Source: Desulfosporosinus sp. I2
Lineage (GTDB): Bacteria; Bacillota; Desulfitobacteriia; Desulfitobacteriales; Desulfitobacteriaceae
Assembly: GCF_000960765.1 (NCBI RefSeq)
Contig: NZ_JYNH01000001.1
Coordinates: forward strand, 1 to 64,000
Direction: 5' to 3'
Length of the DNA: 64,000 nt
Position numbers and translations under genes: made by a program. Position 1 is the first letter of the stretch, and each line of letters starts with the position of its first letter. The notes beneath the pieces were generated by a model. The model searched no databases. It was not told where the DNA came from and worked only from the letters and a program-made list of their open reading frames with translations. Positions 8,107 through 15,954 of this stretch are shown here, piece after piece.

Positions 8107-8894
8107 GGCAATACCTCCATTATTCCTCGTTTGACAAGCGCTTTGCAGAGGGCCTTCCGATAAGTTGCAGTCCCCCTTTGATTTGTTCCAAACGATAACT
8201 CTTCTGATGCCTTCTGTGCTATTTCTTCAATTTCTTCTAGGGTTAGAACTTCCTGAGATAACATCGCAGAAGCACTTACAGCAATCGCGGCTTTACTCGG
8301 CCTAGCGCCTACTGCAATCGTCCAGTGATTATCAAGCTTAGAGACTGCCACATTTAAGACCGAATAATCGCTAGCGGAGCTTCTAAAACTTAGGTAAATT
8401 GCTTGACGCAAAGTTTTTTTAATCCATAATCTAACGAGGATGTCCTTTGCCTTGGGCATAGTTAGAAAATCAGCCAAAGGCATTCTTCCAGCCTTAAACA
8501 ACTCAACCTCCGTGTCCAAGCACAACAACGCCGTAATCAAATCAGAAAATCCGTACTTAGAATAAACCGAAGCACCCACAGTAACTCCATTTCTAAATTG
8601 CACTCCGATAATGTCACGAACGGATTGAGGAAGCACCCCATTATAATACTCTTTTAACAGGGGATGAGTCTCAAGTTCTCTCAAGCTTGTCATAGCCCCG
8701 ATCTCAATAAAATTATCTCTCTCCTGAATATAACTAAGCTTTAGATTCGTAAGATCTACTCCAGTATTAATTCGTTTTTTGCCCATTTTCAGAAAAGCAC
8801 AGCCTCCAAGAATGGTATTATTTCGTTTATCAGATAGGATCTGATAAGCTTCGTCGAGGTTATTTGGTTGAACCAAATCGATTATTGTAAACAC
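8091..8894 (-). CDS. Xanthine dehydrogenase family, FAD-binding subunit
   Basis: First gene of the three-subunit operon; it passes electrons from the iron-sulfur clusters to FAD and then to NAD or another acceptor. Features of the CO dehydrogenase/XDH medium subunit are visible: TILGGCAFLKMGKKR near residue 30 (FAD pyrophosphate loop), the IGAMTSLRELETHP segment, and VRDIIGVQFRNGVTVGASVYSK (about 93-114). The 267-residue length is at the short end of the family. The start ATG follows GTAAGGAGGGG. The 5' leader of about 300 bases holds the PurR-like boxes, promoter, riboswitch and terminator described separately. Confidence 0.88.
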   Translation of the reverse strand: MFTIIDLVQPNNLDEAYQILSDKRNNTILGGCAFLKMGKKRINTGVDLTNLKLSYIQERDNFIEIGAMTSLRELETHPLLKEYYNGVLPQSVRDIIGVQFRNGVTVGASVYSKYGFSDLITALLCLDTEVELFKAGRMPLADFLTMPKAKDILVRLWIKKTLRQAIYLSFRSSASDYSVLNVAVSKLDNHWTIAVGARPSKAAIAVSASAMLSQEVLTLEEIEEIAQKASEELSFGTNQRGTATYRKALCKALVKRGIMEVLPCKSN

Positions 8895-8931
8895 GCCTAC
8901 CCCTCCTTACATGGTCCAAAATAGTTACTGC

Positions 8932-8996
8932 AGAAAAAACAAACCCAAGCGAACAGCTTTCAACTCAAATTGGTGAGAGAAATCTGTCCGCTTGGG
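8932..8996 (-). terminator. Regulated intrinsic terminator in the leader of the xanthine dehydrogenase-type operon
   Basis: On the minus strand CCCAAGCGGACAG pairs with CTGTTCGCTTGGG and is followed by TTTGTTTTTTC, about 50 bases before the first start codon. The 3' arm contains TTCGCTT, which can alternatively pair with GAGCGAA at the 3' side of aptamer stem P1. This gives a standard antiterminator/terminator switch in which ligand binding would favour termination. Confidence 0.75.
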
Positions 8997-9089
8997 AACT
9001 GACCCTGCGGCTTAATCCAAAAACAAAGTTAGACTTCCTAAACAAGTCTTTGGATCTGTACAATATAGCTTACGCCCAGTACATCTTTC

Positions 9090-9158
9090 GCTCATAGTCG
9101 GACCATTTACGGCAGTCCGGTAGAAACTTGCAGACCATATCTCTGCTACTATATGAAC
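9090..9158 (-). ncRNA. Purine riboswitch aptamer, guanine type, upstream of the xanthine dehydrogenase-type operon
   Basis: The minus strand carries the conserved core of the purine riboswitch: the L2 loop GATATGG closed by GCAGA/TCTGC, the junction AAGTTTCTACCGG, the L3 loop CCGTAAATGG closed by CGGAC/GTCCG, and the P1 return strand GACTATGAG. The specificity base is C (complement of position 9097, in CCGACTATG), the cytosine that selects guanine/hypoxanthine over adenine. It is nearly identical to a second copy near 13.1 kb. Confidence 0.9.
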
Positions 9159-9184
9159 ACTATTTATTTGTTGGCCTAGAACTT

Positions 9185-9213
9185 ATTCTACAAGAAACTT
9201 AATCATAGGTCAA
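9185..9213 (-). promoter_or_regulatory. Sigma-A-type promoter of the xanthine dehydrogenase-type operon
   Basis: TTGACC (-35) and TAGAAT (-10) on the minus strand are separated by exactly 17 bases. The start would fall about 25 bases before the riboswitch aptamer. Confidence 0.75.
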
Positions 9214-9216
9214 CAA

Positions 9217-9262
9217 TTTTTCCGAACATTAAACAAGCATCTTTTAGCATCGTTCGATCTTT
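9217..9262 (-). promoter_or_regulatory. Pair of inverted PurR-like boxes (CGAAC...GTTCG) upstream of the -35
   Basis: TTTTTCCGAACATT (9217-9230) and, inverted, ATCGTTCGATCTTT (9249-9262) resemble the Bacillus-type PurBox (CCGAACWWT core) in sequence, orientation and spacing (29 bases between cores). They lie immediately upstream of the promoter. The same pair occurs upstream of the aminotransferase leader. The identity of the binding protein is inferred, and no purR gene is in the window. Confidence 0.6.
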
Positions 9263-9336
9263 AAGCTTTTCTCCACCCATATTCTCCAATTCGTTCAGCA
9301 TGGCAAGCACACTTAGCAATAGACCCCCCAAAAAAA

Positions 9337-10709
9337 TCATCCTATATCTTCAATATCGGCAATATTTAAAACAGTTCTTTGAAGTTGTTTTAATCTGACT
9401 TTGGGTATACTTTGCAAATACTTATCTAAATATCGCTGCAATCGAATTTCCGCTTCTGAAAAATCAATTGCCTCTATTTCTCGGTGGTATGGGTGTCGCT
9501 TAACTAAAACAGCAATTTCAACATCCTCAAGCATATTGAAAACAATTAATGCTTCAGTCTCACTCAATTCAGCATCCATAATTACATCTTCCATATCGGC
9601 AAGTGTTTTTATATACTCTTTGATGATTTGAACCTTATCATCAATATATCTGCAAGCTAGCACCTCATTGACAATATTTCGATATGTCTCATCATCCATT
9701 TTTTCGCCCATAGAATAATTGATAACTTGATTTACAATACGGCTGAACCGTGGCACAAGTATTGTTTGTAATGTATCGGTGTTTATTGCAGAGTAAATTC
9801 TTGAAGCAAATTCCGGCAAACTTGCATAGATATAGGTCTTCAAGGATGTGCTTGTAATAGCTTAAACTCTTAATTACCGTGTCCGCATTTTTGCTGTAAA
9901 AGACCGTGAATTGCTTCTTGGGTTTCATTTTTTAAGGTACTTCTAATTTTCTTAATATCTGACAGTGCAAGACTTAAAGACAATATATCTGTATTTAATA
10001 CCGTACATCCTAAAGCATTTTGAAGCACTTGTCCAAAGACATTGACTAGTAAATCTTTGTAGGTTTCATCGTATCCGCACATCACCTCATCGATGATATT
10101 GGCATCAAACTTTGAACAAAATAGGTTTTCCATGTACAAGTTCTGCAAATACAGAGTTATATATTCCACACCAGCCGAGTCGGTTACTGGATTCATTAAT
10201 TGATAGTCGATAGATGCCGAAGTTTCATGTGCTTCATAGTCCGGATTGTATTGTTTAAAAAAACTCCTTATACCTTCTTCGATTGTAGCATTATAGGTGT
10301 AATTTGGAGTTTGAATTTTCGTTTGGCAGACCAGCTGAAATAAGTGCTTAGCAACATTCAGCTTTGTATTGATAATTTTGCGACCTTGCTGATAAAGTTT
10401 TGAAATAGATTCTTCCTTCACACTATCGAGTGCAGATAATATATCGGGCAACGATTTTAGATATACACCAACTGTATATAAGTTCGATGCCATAATAGTT
10501 TGTGCCACCTCAACCCTAATAGAGCTACTCTCGCCTTTATTATAGCCTTCAGCTTTTTCAGCTAAAAGCTGAAGACATTGCATTTGAATGCCTTCCATCT
10601 CCAAATCACTTAACAATGCTTGCCTATATGCTTCTTCTAAAAGTGACTGAAAATAAAATTCCCCACTTAGCAGTTCCTTTTTTATTTTTGAATACTTTTC
10701 AATATTCAC
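9337..10709 (-). pseudogene. DUF6179-like protein, broken by two frameshifts
   Basis: Two open frames, 9870-10709 (279 residues, ATG) and 9337-9843 (168 residues, no good start), appear to be one gene of about 460 codons. Removing one A from the five-A run at 9888-9892 (minus-strand CAGCAAAAATG) and one C from ATCCTTG (9844-9845) joins them through a sensible linker, NADTVIKSLSYYKHIL. The protein looks all-helical and cytoplasmic, without signal or membrane segments, and I recognise no catalytic motif. I assign it from memory to the uncharacterised DUF6179 type that travels with a DUF6323-type gene, which overlaps its start here by four bases. Function unknown. The two indels may be real decay or sequence error. 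Confidence 0.55.
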
Positions 10710-11200
10710 CCGTCCTCACCCTCCAGCTCTTCATTGTCGATTTCTTCGTATGCACGATCATAACCACACCTTATTCCGAAAGCCATTTTCTCAAGCTCGC
10801 GCCATTTAAGCATGTCTAGCGAACCTTGGCACTTTCCGTCAAAACAACTTTTCATAAACTTTATTAACTCATCGTCACTCATCAGATCAAGCGTTTCATT
10901 TTTATAATAGTAAAATATTTCTATAAGCTCATGGATAGTTTCAGCATAATTGTACTGTGAAATATATGGTGAGTTACAAAACGTTTTGATTATCTTATCG
11001 ATTACACCACCACCAAATTCTATTCTTCCGGTATTCTTTAGGGTATAGGAGCGGGTTTCAACAAGTTCAATTGCCTGCTGCTCGGTCAATGTCAGCACGT
11101 ATTGTTCAGTTATTTTGTTGCACAGTATTATCTCTGAAACAGCTTGTTTTTGCAGAAGAGAACCGGAAAATAGCATTAAATCGATTGACATTAAGTTCAC
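10706..11200 (-). CDS. DUF6323-like protein, uncharacterised
   Basis: A 164-residue soluble protein with no signal peptide. Recognisable stretches are LTEQQAIELVETRSY (about 38-52), the glycine turn IEFGGGVIDKIIKTFCNSPYI (about 60-80) and the following AETIHELIEIFYYYKNET helix. From memory this fits the DUF6323 group, always of unknown function. The start is supported by GAGAGGTGAACTTA before the ATG. It is the first gene of a two-gene module and overlaps the DUF6179-like gene by four bases (ATGA), so the two are translationally coupled. The module lies between two purine-controlled transcripts but has no riboswitch of its own. Its base composition is more AT-rich than the flanking metabolic genes. 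Confidence 0.65.
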   Translation of the reverse strand: MNLMSIDLMLFSGSLLQKQAVSEIILCNKITEQYVLTLTEQQAIELVETRSYTLKNTGRIEFGGGVIDKIIKTFCNSPYISQYNYAETIHELIEIFYYYKNETLDLMSDDELIKFMKSCFDGKCQGSLDMLKWRELEKMAFGIRCGYDRAYEEIDNEELEGEDG

Positions 11201-11246
11201 CTCTCAAAAATGATTTAAAAAATAGATAAAAAGATAGATTTCCCTA

Positions 11247-11275
11247 TTGACAACACTCTAAATACGTGGTATTGT
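11247..11275 (+). promoter_or_regulatory. Strong promoter-like element facing away from flanking genes
   Basis: TTGACA and TATTGT are separated by 17 bases on the plus strand. No plus-strand gene follows; instead a strong terminator occurs about 100 bases downstream. Confidence 0.5.
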
Positions 11276-11282
11276 ATAAGTG

Positions 11283-11425
11283 AGTATTAGTTATATTTAT
11301 GATTATTTCTTGAGCATTTTTCATAATATCATATTTTCTACGATAATTCAATAACTACCTATATAGAATAATATGAGAGGGGTACTTTTTGGCTCCCCTC
11401 TCATATTATTCTATTGTTTTTTCTG
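11283..11425 (+). ncRNA. Candidate small RNA
   Basis: The interval runs from the predicted start point of the promoter at 11247-11275 to the T-tract after a perfect 19-bp hairpin (11364-11413). It contains no convincing reading frame. Both flanking genes are on the minus strand, so this would be an independent transcript of about 140 bases. The call rests only on promoter and terminator spacing. Confidence 0.35.
11364..11425 (+). terminator. Strong intrinsic terminator, 19-bp perfect stem
   Basis: TAGAATAATATGAGAGGGG is followed after a 12-base loop by its exact reverse complement and then TTGTTTTTTC. Only the plus strand has a T-tract. Confidence 0.8.
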
Positions 11426-11435
11426 ACTATCGGTA

Positions 11436-11470
11436 ATAAACAAGGCTGCAAGTTAATTCTTACAGCCTGT
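11436..11470 (-). terminator. Probable terminator of the aminotransferase gene
   Basis: On the minus strand AGGCTGTAAG pairs with CTTGCAGCCT (one mismatch), followed by TGTTTATT, about 60 bases after the stop codon. Confidence 0.55.
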
Positions 11471-11527
11471 TTCTTGAACAAAAGTCCCCATATTTAGCGT
11501 TTTTAGTATTAGATATTTTAAGTTCCT

Positions 11528-12691
11528 TTAGGCCGAATGATAAATCCCTTTAAACTCATTGATCGCAGCGTCTATATTAGCTGGATATCCCATCTCTTGA
11601 AGAGTCTCTCCAACGATTTGGAGTGCCTTGACAAACATTTCTTCAGTGGCATTACCCATATGCCCAATCCGAAATGCCTTCCCAGTTAAAGTAGCTAAAG
11701 CTCCTGCAACGATGACGCCTTTCGAAGCTAACTTCGCTCGGAACTCCGCATCGTTTAATCCTTCAGGATAGATTATGCAGCTCAAGGTTGGAGCAGCGAC
11801 CGCTTCTTCTGCCAAGGGCTTCATACCATAGACTGTTAGACCAGCTCTCATGGCACGTCCGAGAGCATAATGGCGACGATAACGTTTCTCCAGACCCTCG
11901 GCCATGACCAATTCCATGCCTTTATTAAAGGCAAAAATCATGTTAACCGGAGGGGTAGCAAAGTATTTTACAGGCTCATTCATGACTGGAAGCCAATTCT
12001 TAATATCTGTGTAGTACCCCATAACCGAAGGCATCGCTTCACGTGCGGCTAAAGCCTTTGGCCCAAATGCTACAATTCCAAGTCCCGGCGGCACCCCAAT
12101 CGCTTTTTGGGATCCCGTTAGCACAACATCGATAGTGTAATCTGGGTGTCCGTATGTCTTCTGCATATCCTCTTCCATGGCAGCAGAAGCACACACTCCA
12201 TCAAGTATGAAAAGTGCCCCTGCCTTTTTAACAACCGGAACCAATTCTTCAACATTTGCCATTACTCCAGTTGATGTGTCAACATGAGTTACAGTAACTG
12301 CCTTGAAACCACCCTCAGCCAATTTTTCTTCCACCGTTTGCTTGCTGATCTGCTGGCCCCACTTCGCTTGAAGGGTTTCTACTTGTATTCCAAAGACTTT
12401 TGCCAGAGGGATAAAGCGATCCCCAAAATAGCCATGGCTTACAACTAGCAGCTTTTCTCCCGGAGCAACAGTATTGATTATTGCCATTTCCATGGCTAGG
12501 GTCCCCGAACCCGCAATAACAAAAACCTCTCCATCCGTGTTGTACATTTGCTTACATAACTCTATACTGTTCTTGAAAATCTTCGCAAATCTGGGATCCG
12601 TGTGACCCATTGTTTCACTAGATAAAGCATCATATATTTCGTCTACAACTGGTGTAGGCCCTGGAACTAGTAGCATTTCTTGATTACGCAA
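11528..12691 (-). CDS. Class V aminotransferase, alanine/ureidoglycine-glyoxylate type (PucG-like)
   Basis: PLP enzyme of the alanine-glyoxylate/serine-pyruvate aminotransferase family (387 residues, normal length). The PLP lysine is K196 in VLTGSQKAIGVPPGLG; the aspartate contacting the pyridine nitrogen is in FILDGVCASA (about 161-170); the N-terminal PGPTPV and TMGHTDPRF are family markers. In purine degradation the homologue PucG moves the amino group of ureidoglycine to glyoxylate. That role is suggested here because the gene shares its leader design (PurR-like boxes plus guanine riboswitch) with the nearby xanthine dehydrogenase-type operon. A simple alanine- or serine-glyoxylate aminotransferase remains equally possible on sequence alone. 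The start ATG is preceded by a GGGGGAAGAAC ribosome binding site. It is a single-gene transcript with its own terminator. Confidence 0.82.
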   Translation of the reverse strand: MRNQEMLLVPGPTPVVDEIYDALSSETMGHTDPRFAKIFKNSIELCKQMYNTDGEVFVIAGSGTLAMEMAIINTVAPGEKLLVVSHGYFGDRFIPLAKVFGIQVETLQAKWGQQISKQTVEEKLAEGGFKAVTVTHVDTSTGVMANVEELVPVVKKAGALFILDGVCASAAMEEDMQKTYGHPDYTIDVVLTGSQKAIGVPPGLGIVAFGPKALAAREAMPSVMGYYTDIKNWLPVMNEPVKYFATPPVNMIFAFNKGMELVMAEGLEKRYRRHYALGRAMRAGLTVYGMKPLAEEAVAAPTLSCIIYPEGLNDAEFRAKLASKGVIVAGALATLTGKAFRIGHMGNATEEMFVKALQIVGETLQEMGYPANIDAAINEFKGIYHSA

Positions 12692-12886
12692 AGTGTTCTT
12701 CCCCCTTGTTATTTATAAAGCATTTTTGAAATTTCTTTAATGATTAACTCATAATTTTAGTTCTCAATGAATTCACAAGACTAAGTCTGAGCTGGACTTC
12801 TCTGATGTCCTCCCTTCGCTATTACACTGTATGTACTAGAATTATTCCCAAGCATTTGCTTATTAAACAGAACCCTAGATTTTGAG

Positions 12887-12953
12887 TACAACAAGGAAAA
12901 CCCAAGCGAACTGTTTCTACTCAGGTGGAGTGAGAGAAACCTGTCAGCTTGGG
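12887..12953 (-). terminator. Regulated intrinsic terminator in the aminotransferase leader
   Basis: CCCAAGCTGACAG and GTTCGCTTGGG arms with a loop rich in TTTCTCTCACTCC, followed by TTTTCC on the minus strand. It is closely related to the terminator at 8932-8996 and has the same TTCGCTT segment able to pair with GAGCGAA next to aptamer stem P1. Confidence 0.75.
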
Positions 12954-13053
12954 CTTGTGGATCGCATTTTACCCAACATTATAATCCAAATACAGCTATT
13001 CACTTCATGATAAGTCAATCCGTATTTGGACCCGTTGCCCTAGGTACACTTTC

Positions 13054-13122
13054 GCTCATAGTCGGACCATTTACGGCAGCCCGGTAGAAACTTGCAGACC
13101 TTATCTCTGCTACTATATGAAC
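13054..13122 (-). ncRNA. Purine riboswitch aptamer, guanine type, upstream of the class V aminotransferase
   Basis: Same conserved elements as the copy at 9090-9158: GATAAGG loop on GCAGA/TCTGC, AAGTTTCTACCGG junction, CCGTAAATGG loop, and GACTATGAG return strand. The specificity base is again C (complement of 13061). It differs from the other copy at only a few positions, while the 90-base linker to the terminator has diverged. Confidence 0.9.
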
Positions 13123-13144
13123 TAATATTCACTTGTCTCAATCT

Positions 13145-13173
13145 ATTTTACAAGAAATCTAGACTTAGGTCAA
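13145..13173 (-). promoter_or_regulatory. Sigma-A-type promoter of the aminotransferase gene
   Basis: TTGACC and TAAAAT separated by 17 bases on the minus strand, the same arrangement as the promoter at 9185-9213. Confidence 0.75.
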
Positions 13174-13218
13174 TATTTCTCGAACGTTTACTTAGGTAAT
13201 TAAGAAAACGTTCGAAAA
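13174..13218 (-). promoter_or_regulatory. Pair of inverted PurR-like boxes abutting the marR stop codon
   Basis: CTCGAACGTTT and its inverted partner AAACGTTCGA, 28 bases apart core to core, directly upstream of the aminotransferase promoter. Together they also form a 14-bp hairpin with one mismatch, which might end the marR transcript as well. Confidence 0.55.
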
Positions 13219-13219
13219 T

Positions 13220-13681
13220 TCAGGTTTTGTTCGTATTTATTAAGTCGTGTAATATTTCCAATCCAGTAATAATTTTGTCCATTTCCTCTTCACTGGCGTT
13301 CCTAAGGGTGTCGGTCATGAATTTGTTGATTAGCTCGTGAATGGCATTGTTTTTTTGCCATTCTGGTGATAATGAGAGTTGTACAATTCTTCGATTGTTT
13401 TCAGGAATTTCCCTTATGACTATGCCCTGTCCGACCAAACGATCCACAATTCCGGACACAGTACTTTTAGATAGACCTAAGCTGTCACTTATCTCATTCA
13501 AGGTTGACTCAGGATGCTTATGCAGACCCATAATCAAGCCAATTTGTGGTCCAGTTAACCCAAATTGCCTAGATTTTTTATAGAGTTGATCCCGATATAT
13601 CTTGTGAATGGATTTAAATAGAAATATCACCCTTTCCGAAGGATTACTCCATGGCTGTTGCAGCTCGGGCTTCTGTTCCAT
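13220..13681 (-). CDS. MarR family transcriptional regulator
   Basis: A 153-residue winged-helix dimeric regulator, typically repressing the efflux genes beside it and released by a small molecule. The helix-turn-helix and wing are visible as LNEISDSLGLSKSTVSGIVDRLVGQGIVIREIPENNRR (about 61-98); the flanking helices form the dimer interface. It is the last gene of a four-gene minus-strand operon, and its start overlaps the transporter gene by 38 bases, so it is co-expressed with the pump. A palindrome over the operon promoter near 16.98 kb is the likely operator. The inducer is unknown. Confidence 0.88.
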   Translation of the reverse strand: MEQKPELQQPWSNPSERVIFLFKSIHKIYRDQLYKKSRQFGLTGPQIGLIMGLHKHPESTLNEISDSLGLSKSTVSGIVDRLVGQGIVIREIPENNRRIVQLSLSPEWQKNNAIHELINKFMTDTLRNASEEEMDKIITGLEILHDLINTNKT

Positions 13682-15269
13682 TCACTCCGGCCCCCTTCGC
13701 AAGACTTGGATCATTTTCCGTGTTTTTAGTTTTCTTACTACTTTTCATTAATAGAACCAAAATAATTGCCACAAAAATTGCCGGTACTGTCAACGCAACA
13801 GCATAGTTCATAGCATCTAAATAAGCCTGACCATAAAGTATCTTTCCCAAAGTCGAAAATGCAGACCCTTGAGCGTTCCCTTGAGATAATCCAGATTTCA
13901 TAAAGACCGCTTGCAAAACTTTAGCGAGATAGTTTGAAGTCTGGTTAAATGGGGTTATCTGCTCGGTTAGTCTAGTATAGTTTAAACTAGATTTATTAGA
14001 TATGATAGTGGTCATAAACGTAATAGCCACGGCGCCCATGATATTGCGAACTGTAGTTTGGAGAGCCGTTGCCTTCCCATACAGATGTCTCGGCACAGCG
14101 TTCATCGCAGCTGTATTAACTGGCATCATGGCAAGCCCAAGTCCGATCCCCCTTAGACAAGCTATCAAGGTAATAGTTATTGCCGGCGTATCCAAATTAA
14201 ATTGAGACATTTTATAGGTCGCATAGGCCAAGACTATGAGGCCAGGAACGGTCACGATCTTTGCTCCTAGTTTGTCAAAAATAGCCCCACTGATGGGCAT
14301 CATTAAGCCGGAAGCAATGGCCGACGGAAAAAGAATTAAACCTGTTTCCATAGCGGTATATCCTCTTAAATTTTGCAAAAACAGAGGGAGTACATAGATT
14401 CCACCCATCATAGCCAGAGTAGTTATCCCTGTAATAAATTGACTTAGGGTAAAATTATATATTTTAAATACCCGTAAATCTAGTAAAGGATCAGGATGCA
14501 TCAATTCATTAACTATAAATATCAAGAGACTAAAACAACCAAATGCCAGTAAAAGCGGAAATTTTACATCTGTCCAATCAATAGTATTGCCTTCACCTAG
14601 GACATATAACAAGCTGACGATTCCTGCAATGGAAGAAAAGAACCCAATGTAGTCAAAATTCCCTTTAAATGGCTTCATGGGTGCATCCTTCAATAAAATG
14701 CTCGCAAAAATTACCCCAAAGATTCCAATCGGTACATTAACATAAAAAATAAAACGCCAATCCATGTATTGAATGATATATCCCCCTAAGGTTGGTCCTA
14801 TGGCTGGCGCAGCCATAGCCGAGATCCCCCAGAATCCCAAGGCCTTACCACGTTCACTCACTGAAAACACTTGCATAATATAGGTCATACCCACGGGCAT
14901 GATCGCACCGCCACCTACAGCCTGGATAACTCGGAAAACAACCATAGCATTATTACTCCAAGCAAAGCCACATAGGAATGACCCTACAGTAAAAAAGCTC
15001 AAGGCAAAGATGAATAGTTTTTTAACTCCAAATGTATCACTTAAAAACCCTGTAATAGGTACGACTGCACCCATCGTTAGAGTGTAACCAGTCAGAATCC
15101 ACTTTACTGCATCCAAATCTGATCCAAAAACATTCATCATTTTAGGAATTGCGATATTAACGATACTGCTGTCCAGCATTACCATAAACGTCCCTATGAC
15201 AACAACAAACAAGGCAGCCCACTTATAAGAACCGTCACCCGAACCTTCCTGATGGTCATGTTCTGCCAT
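13644..15269 (-). CDS. DHA2 family (EmrB/QacA-type) drug:proton antiporter
   Basis: A 541-residue major facilitator protein with the 14 membrane segments of the DHA2 group. Markers are MVMLDSSIVNIAIPKM (segment 1, motif D1), GYTLTMGAVVPITGFLSDTFGVKKLF (motif A region) and GPTLGGYI in segment 5 (motif C, antiporter). It should export toxic amphiphiles in exchange for protons. The order membrane-fusion protein, short membrane-fusion protein, DHA2 pump, MarR regulator matches EmrAB-type systems. A hydrophilic 30-residue C-terminal tail (NTENDPSLAKGAG) overlaps the marR start. The ribosome binding site is GAGGTGAAGTAGGT. Confidence 0.9.
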   Translation of the reverse strand: MAEHDHQEGSGDGSYKWAALFVVVIGTFMVMLDSSIVNIAIPKMMNVFGSDLDAVKWILTGYTLTMGAVVPITGFLSDTFGVKKLFIFALSFFTVGSFLCGFAWSNNAMVVFRVIQAVGGGAIMPVGMTYIMQVFSVSERGKALGFWGISAMAAPAIGPTLGGYIIQYMDWRFIFYVNVPIGIFGVIFASILLKDAPMKPFKGNFDYIGFFSSIAGIVSLLYVLGEGNTIDWTDVKFPLLLAFGCFSLLIFIVNELMHPDPLLDLRVFKIYNFTLSQFITGITTLAMMGGIYVLPLFLQNLRGYTAMETGLILFPSAIASGLMMPISGAIFDKLGAKIVTVPGLIVLAYATYKMSQFNLDTPAITITLIACLRGIGLGLAMMPVNTAAMNAVPRHLYGKATALQTTVRNIMGAVAITFMTTIISNKSSLNYTRLTEQITPFNQTSNYLAKVLQAVFMKSGLSQGNAQGSAFSTLGKILYGQAYLDAMNYAVALTVPAIFVAIILVLLMKSSKKTKNTENDPSLAKGAGVNGTEARAATAME

Positions 15270-15284
15270 ACCTACTTCACCTCA

Positions 15285-15938
15285 TCACTTAATGTGAATA
15301 TTGACAACAGCATTCGTACCGGGAAGTAAGGTATTATCGCTTTTATCAAATTCAATCTTTATAGGTATTTTCTGAATAACTTTAGTAAACGTACCACTCG
15401 TTGAAGAAGGGAGAAGGGCAAACGTCGAATTAGAGGCCTGACCGACATACTTAACTCGACCGGTAAACTTTTTATTAGAAAACTGGTCGATCGTAATATC
15501 CACCTTTTGACCCTGCTTAATGTTTCCTAGTTTTGTTTCTTCAATATTCGCAGTAATATACAATTTATTAGGATCTATCATCATCGCGATAGTTTGTCCT
15601 GGAGAAATAACTTCTCCAACGGTTCCTTGCTTTTTAATTATAATTCCGTTAATCGGTGCCCTAAAAACAGATTGATCAATGTTAGTTTCCTGAGCACTAC
15701 TGATGCCCTGGCGACCGAGAATTTGGTCCTTAACTACGGCATCTCCCTCTTCCACATTGATTTCCAGAAGTTTTCCGGTAATTTGTGGACTTACGCTAAC
15801 AATGTCCCCCATTACTTTAGCGTCCTCTGTTGAAACGTAATACGCATTTTTATACCAGTAATATAATCCGATACTGGCAAACGCAATGAGCATAAGGGCT
15901 ATGATTAAATAAATAATCTTTTTGCGCTTTTCATTCAT
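15285..15938 (-). CDS. HlyD/EmrA-type membrane-fusion protein, short form
   Basis: A 217-residue protein with one N-terminal anchor (about 8-27) followed by a split biotinyl-lipoyl domain (SVSPQITGKLLEINVEEGDAV, then FRAPINGIIIKKQGTVGEVISPG) and a beta-barrel (LYITANIEETKLGNIKQGQ). The long coiled-coil hairpin that usually separates the two lipoyl halves in EmrA is reduced to a few residues, so the protein is shorter than the usual 330-380. It is encoded 15 bases upstream of the DHA2 pump and 16 bases after a second, coiled-coil-bearing fusion protein, suggesting the two may act together. Confidence 0.82.
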   Translation of the reverse strand: MNEKRKKIIYLIIALMLIAFASIGLYYWYKNAYYVSTEDAKVMGDIVSVSPQITGKLLEINVEEGDAVVKDQILGRQGISSAQETNIDQSVFRAPINGIIIKKQGTVGEVISPGQTIAMMIDPNKLYITANIEETKLGNIKQGQKVDITIDQFSNKKFTGRVKYVGQASNSTFALLPSSTSGTFTKVIQKIPIKIEFDKSDNTLLPGTNAVVNIHIK

Positions 15939-15954
15939 TTTCCTTCACCTGTCC

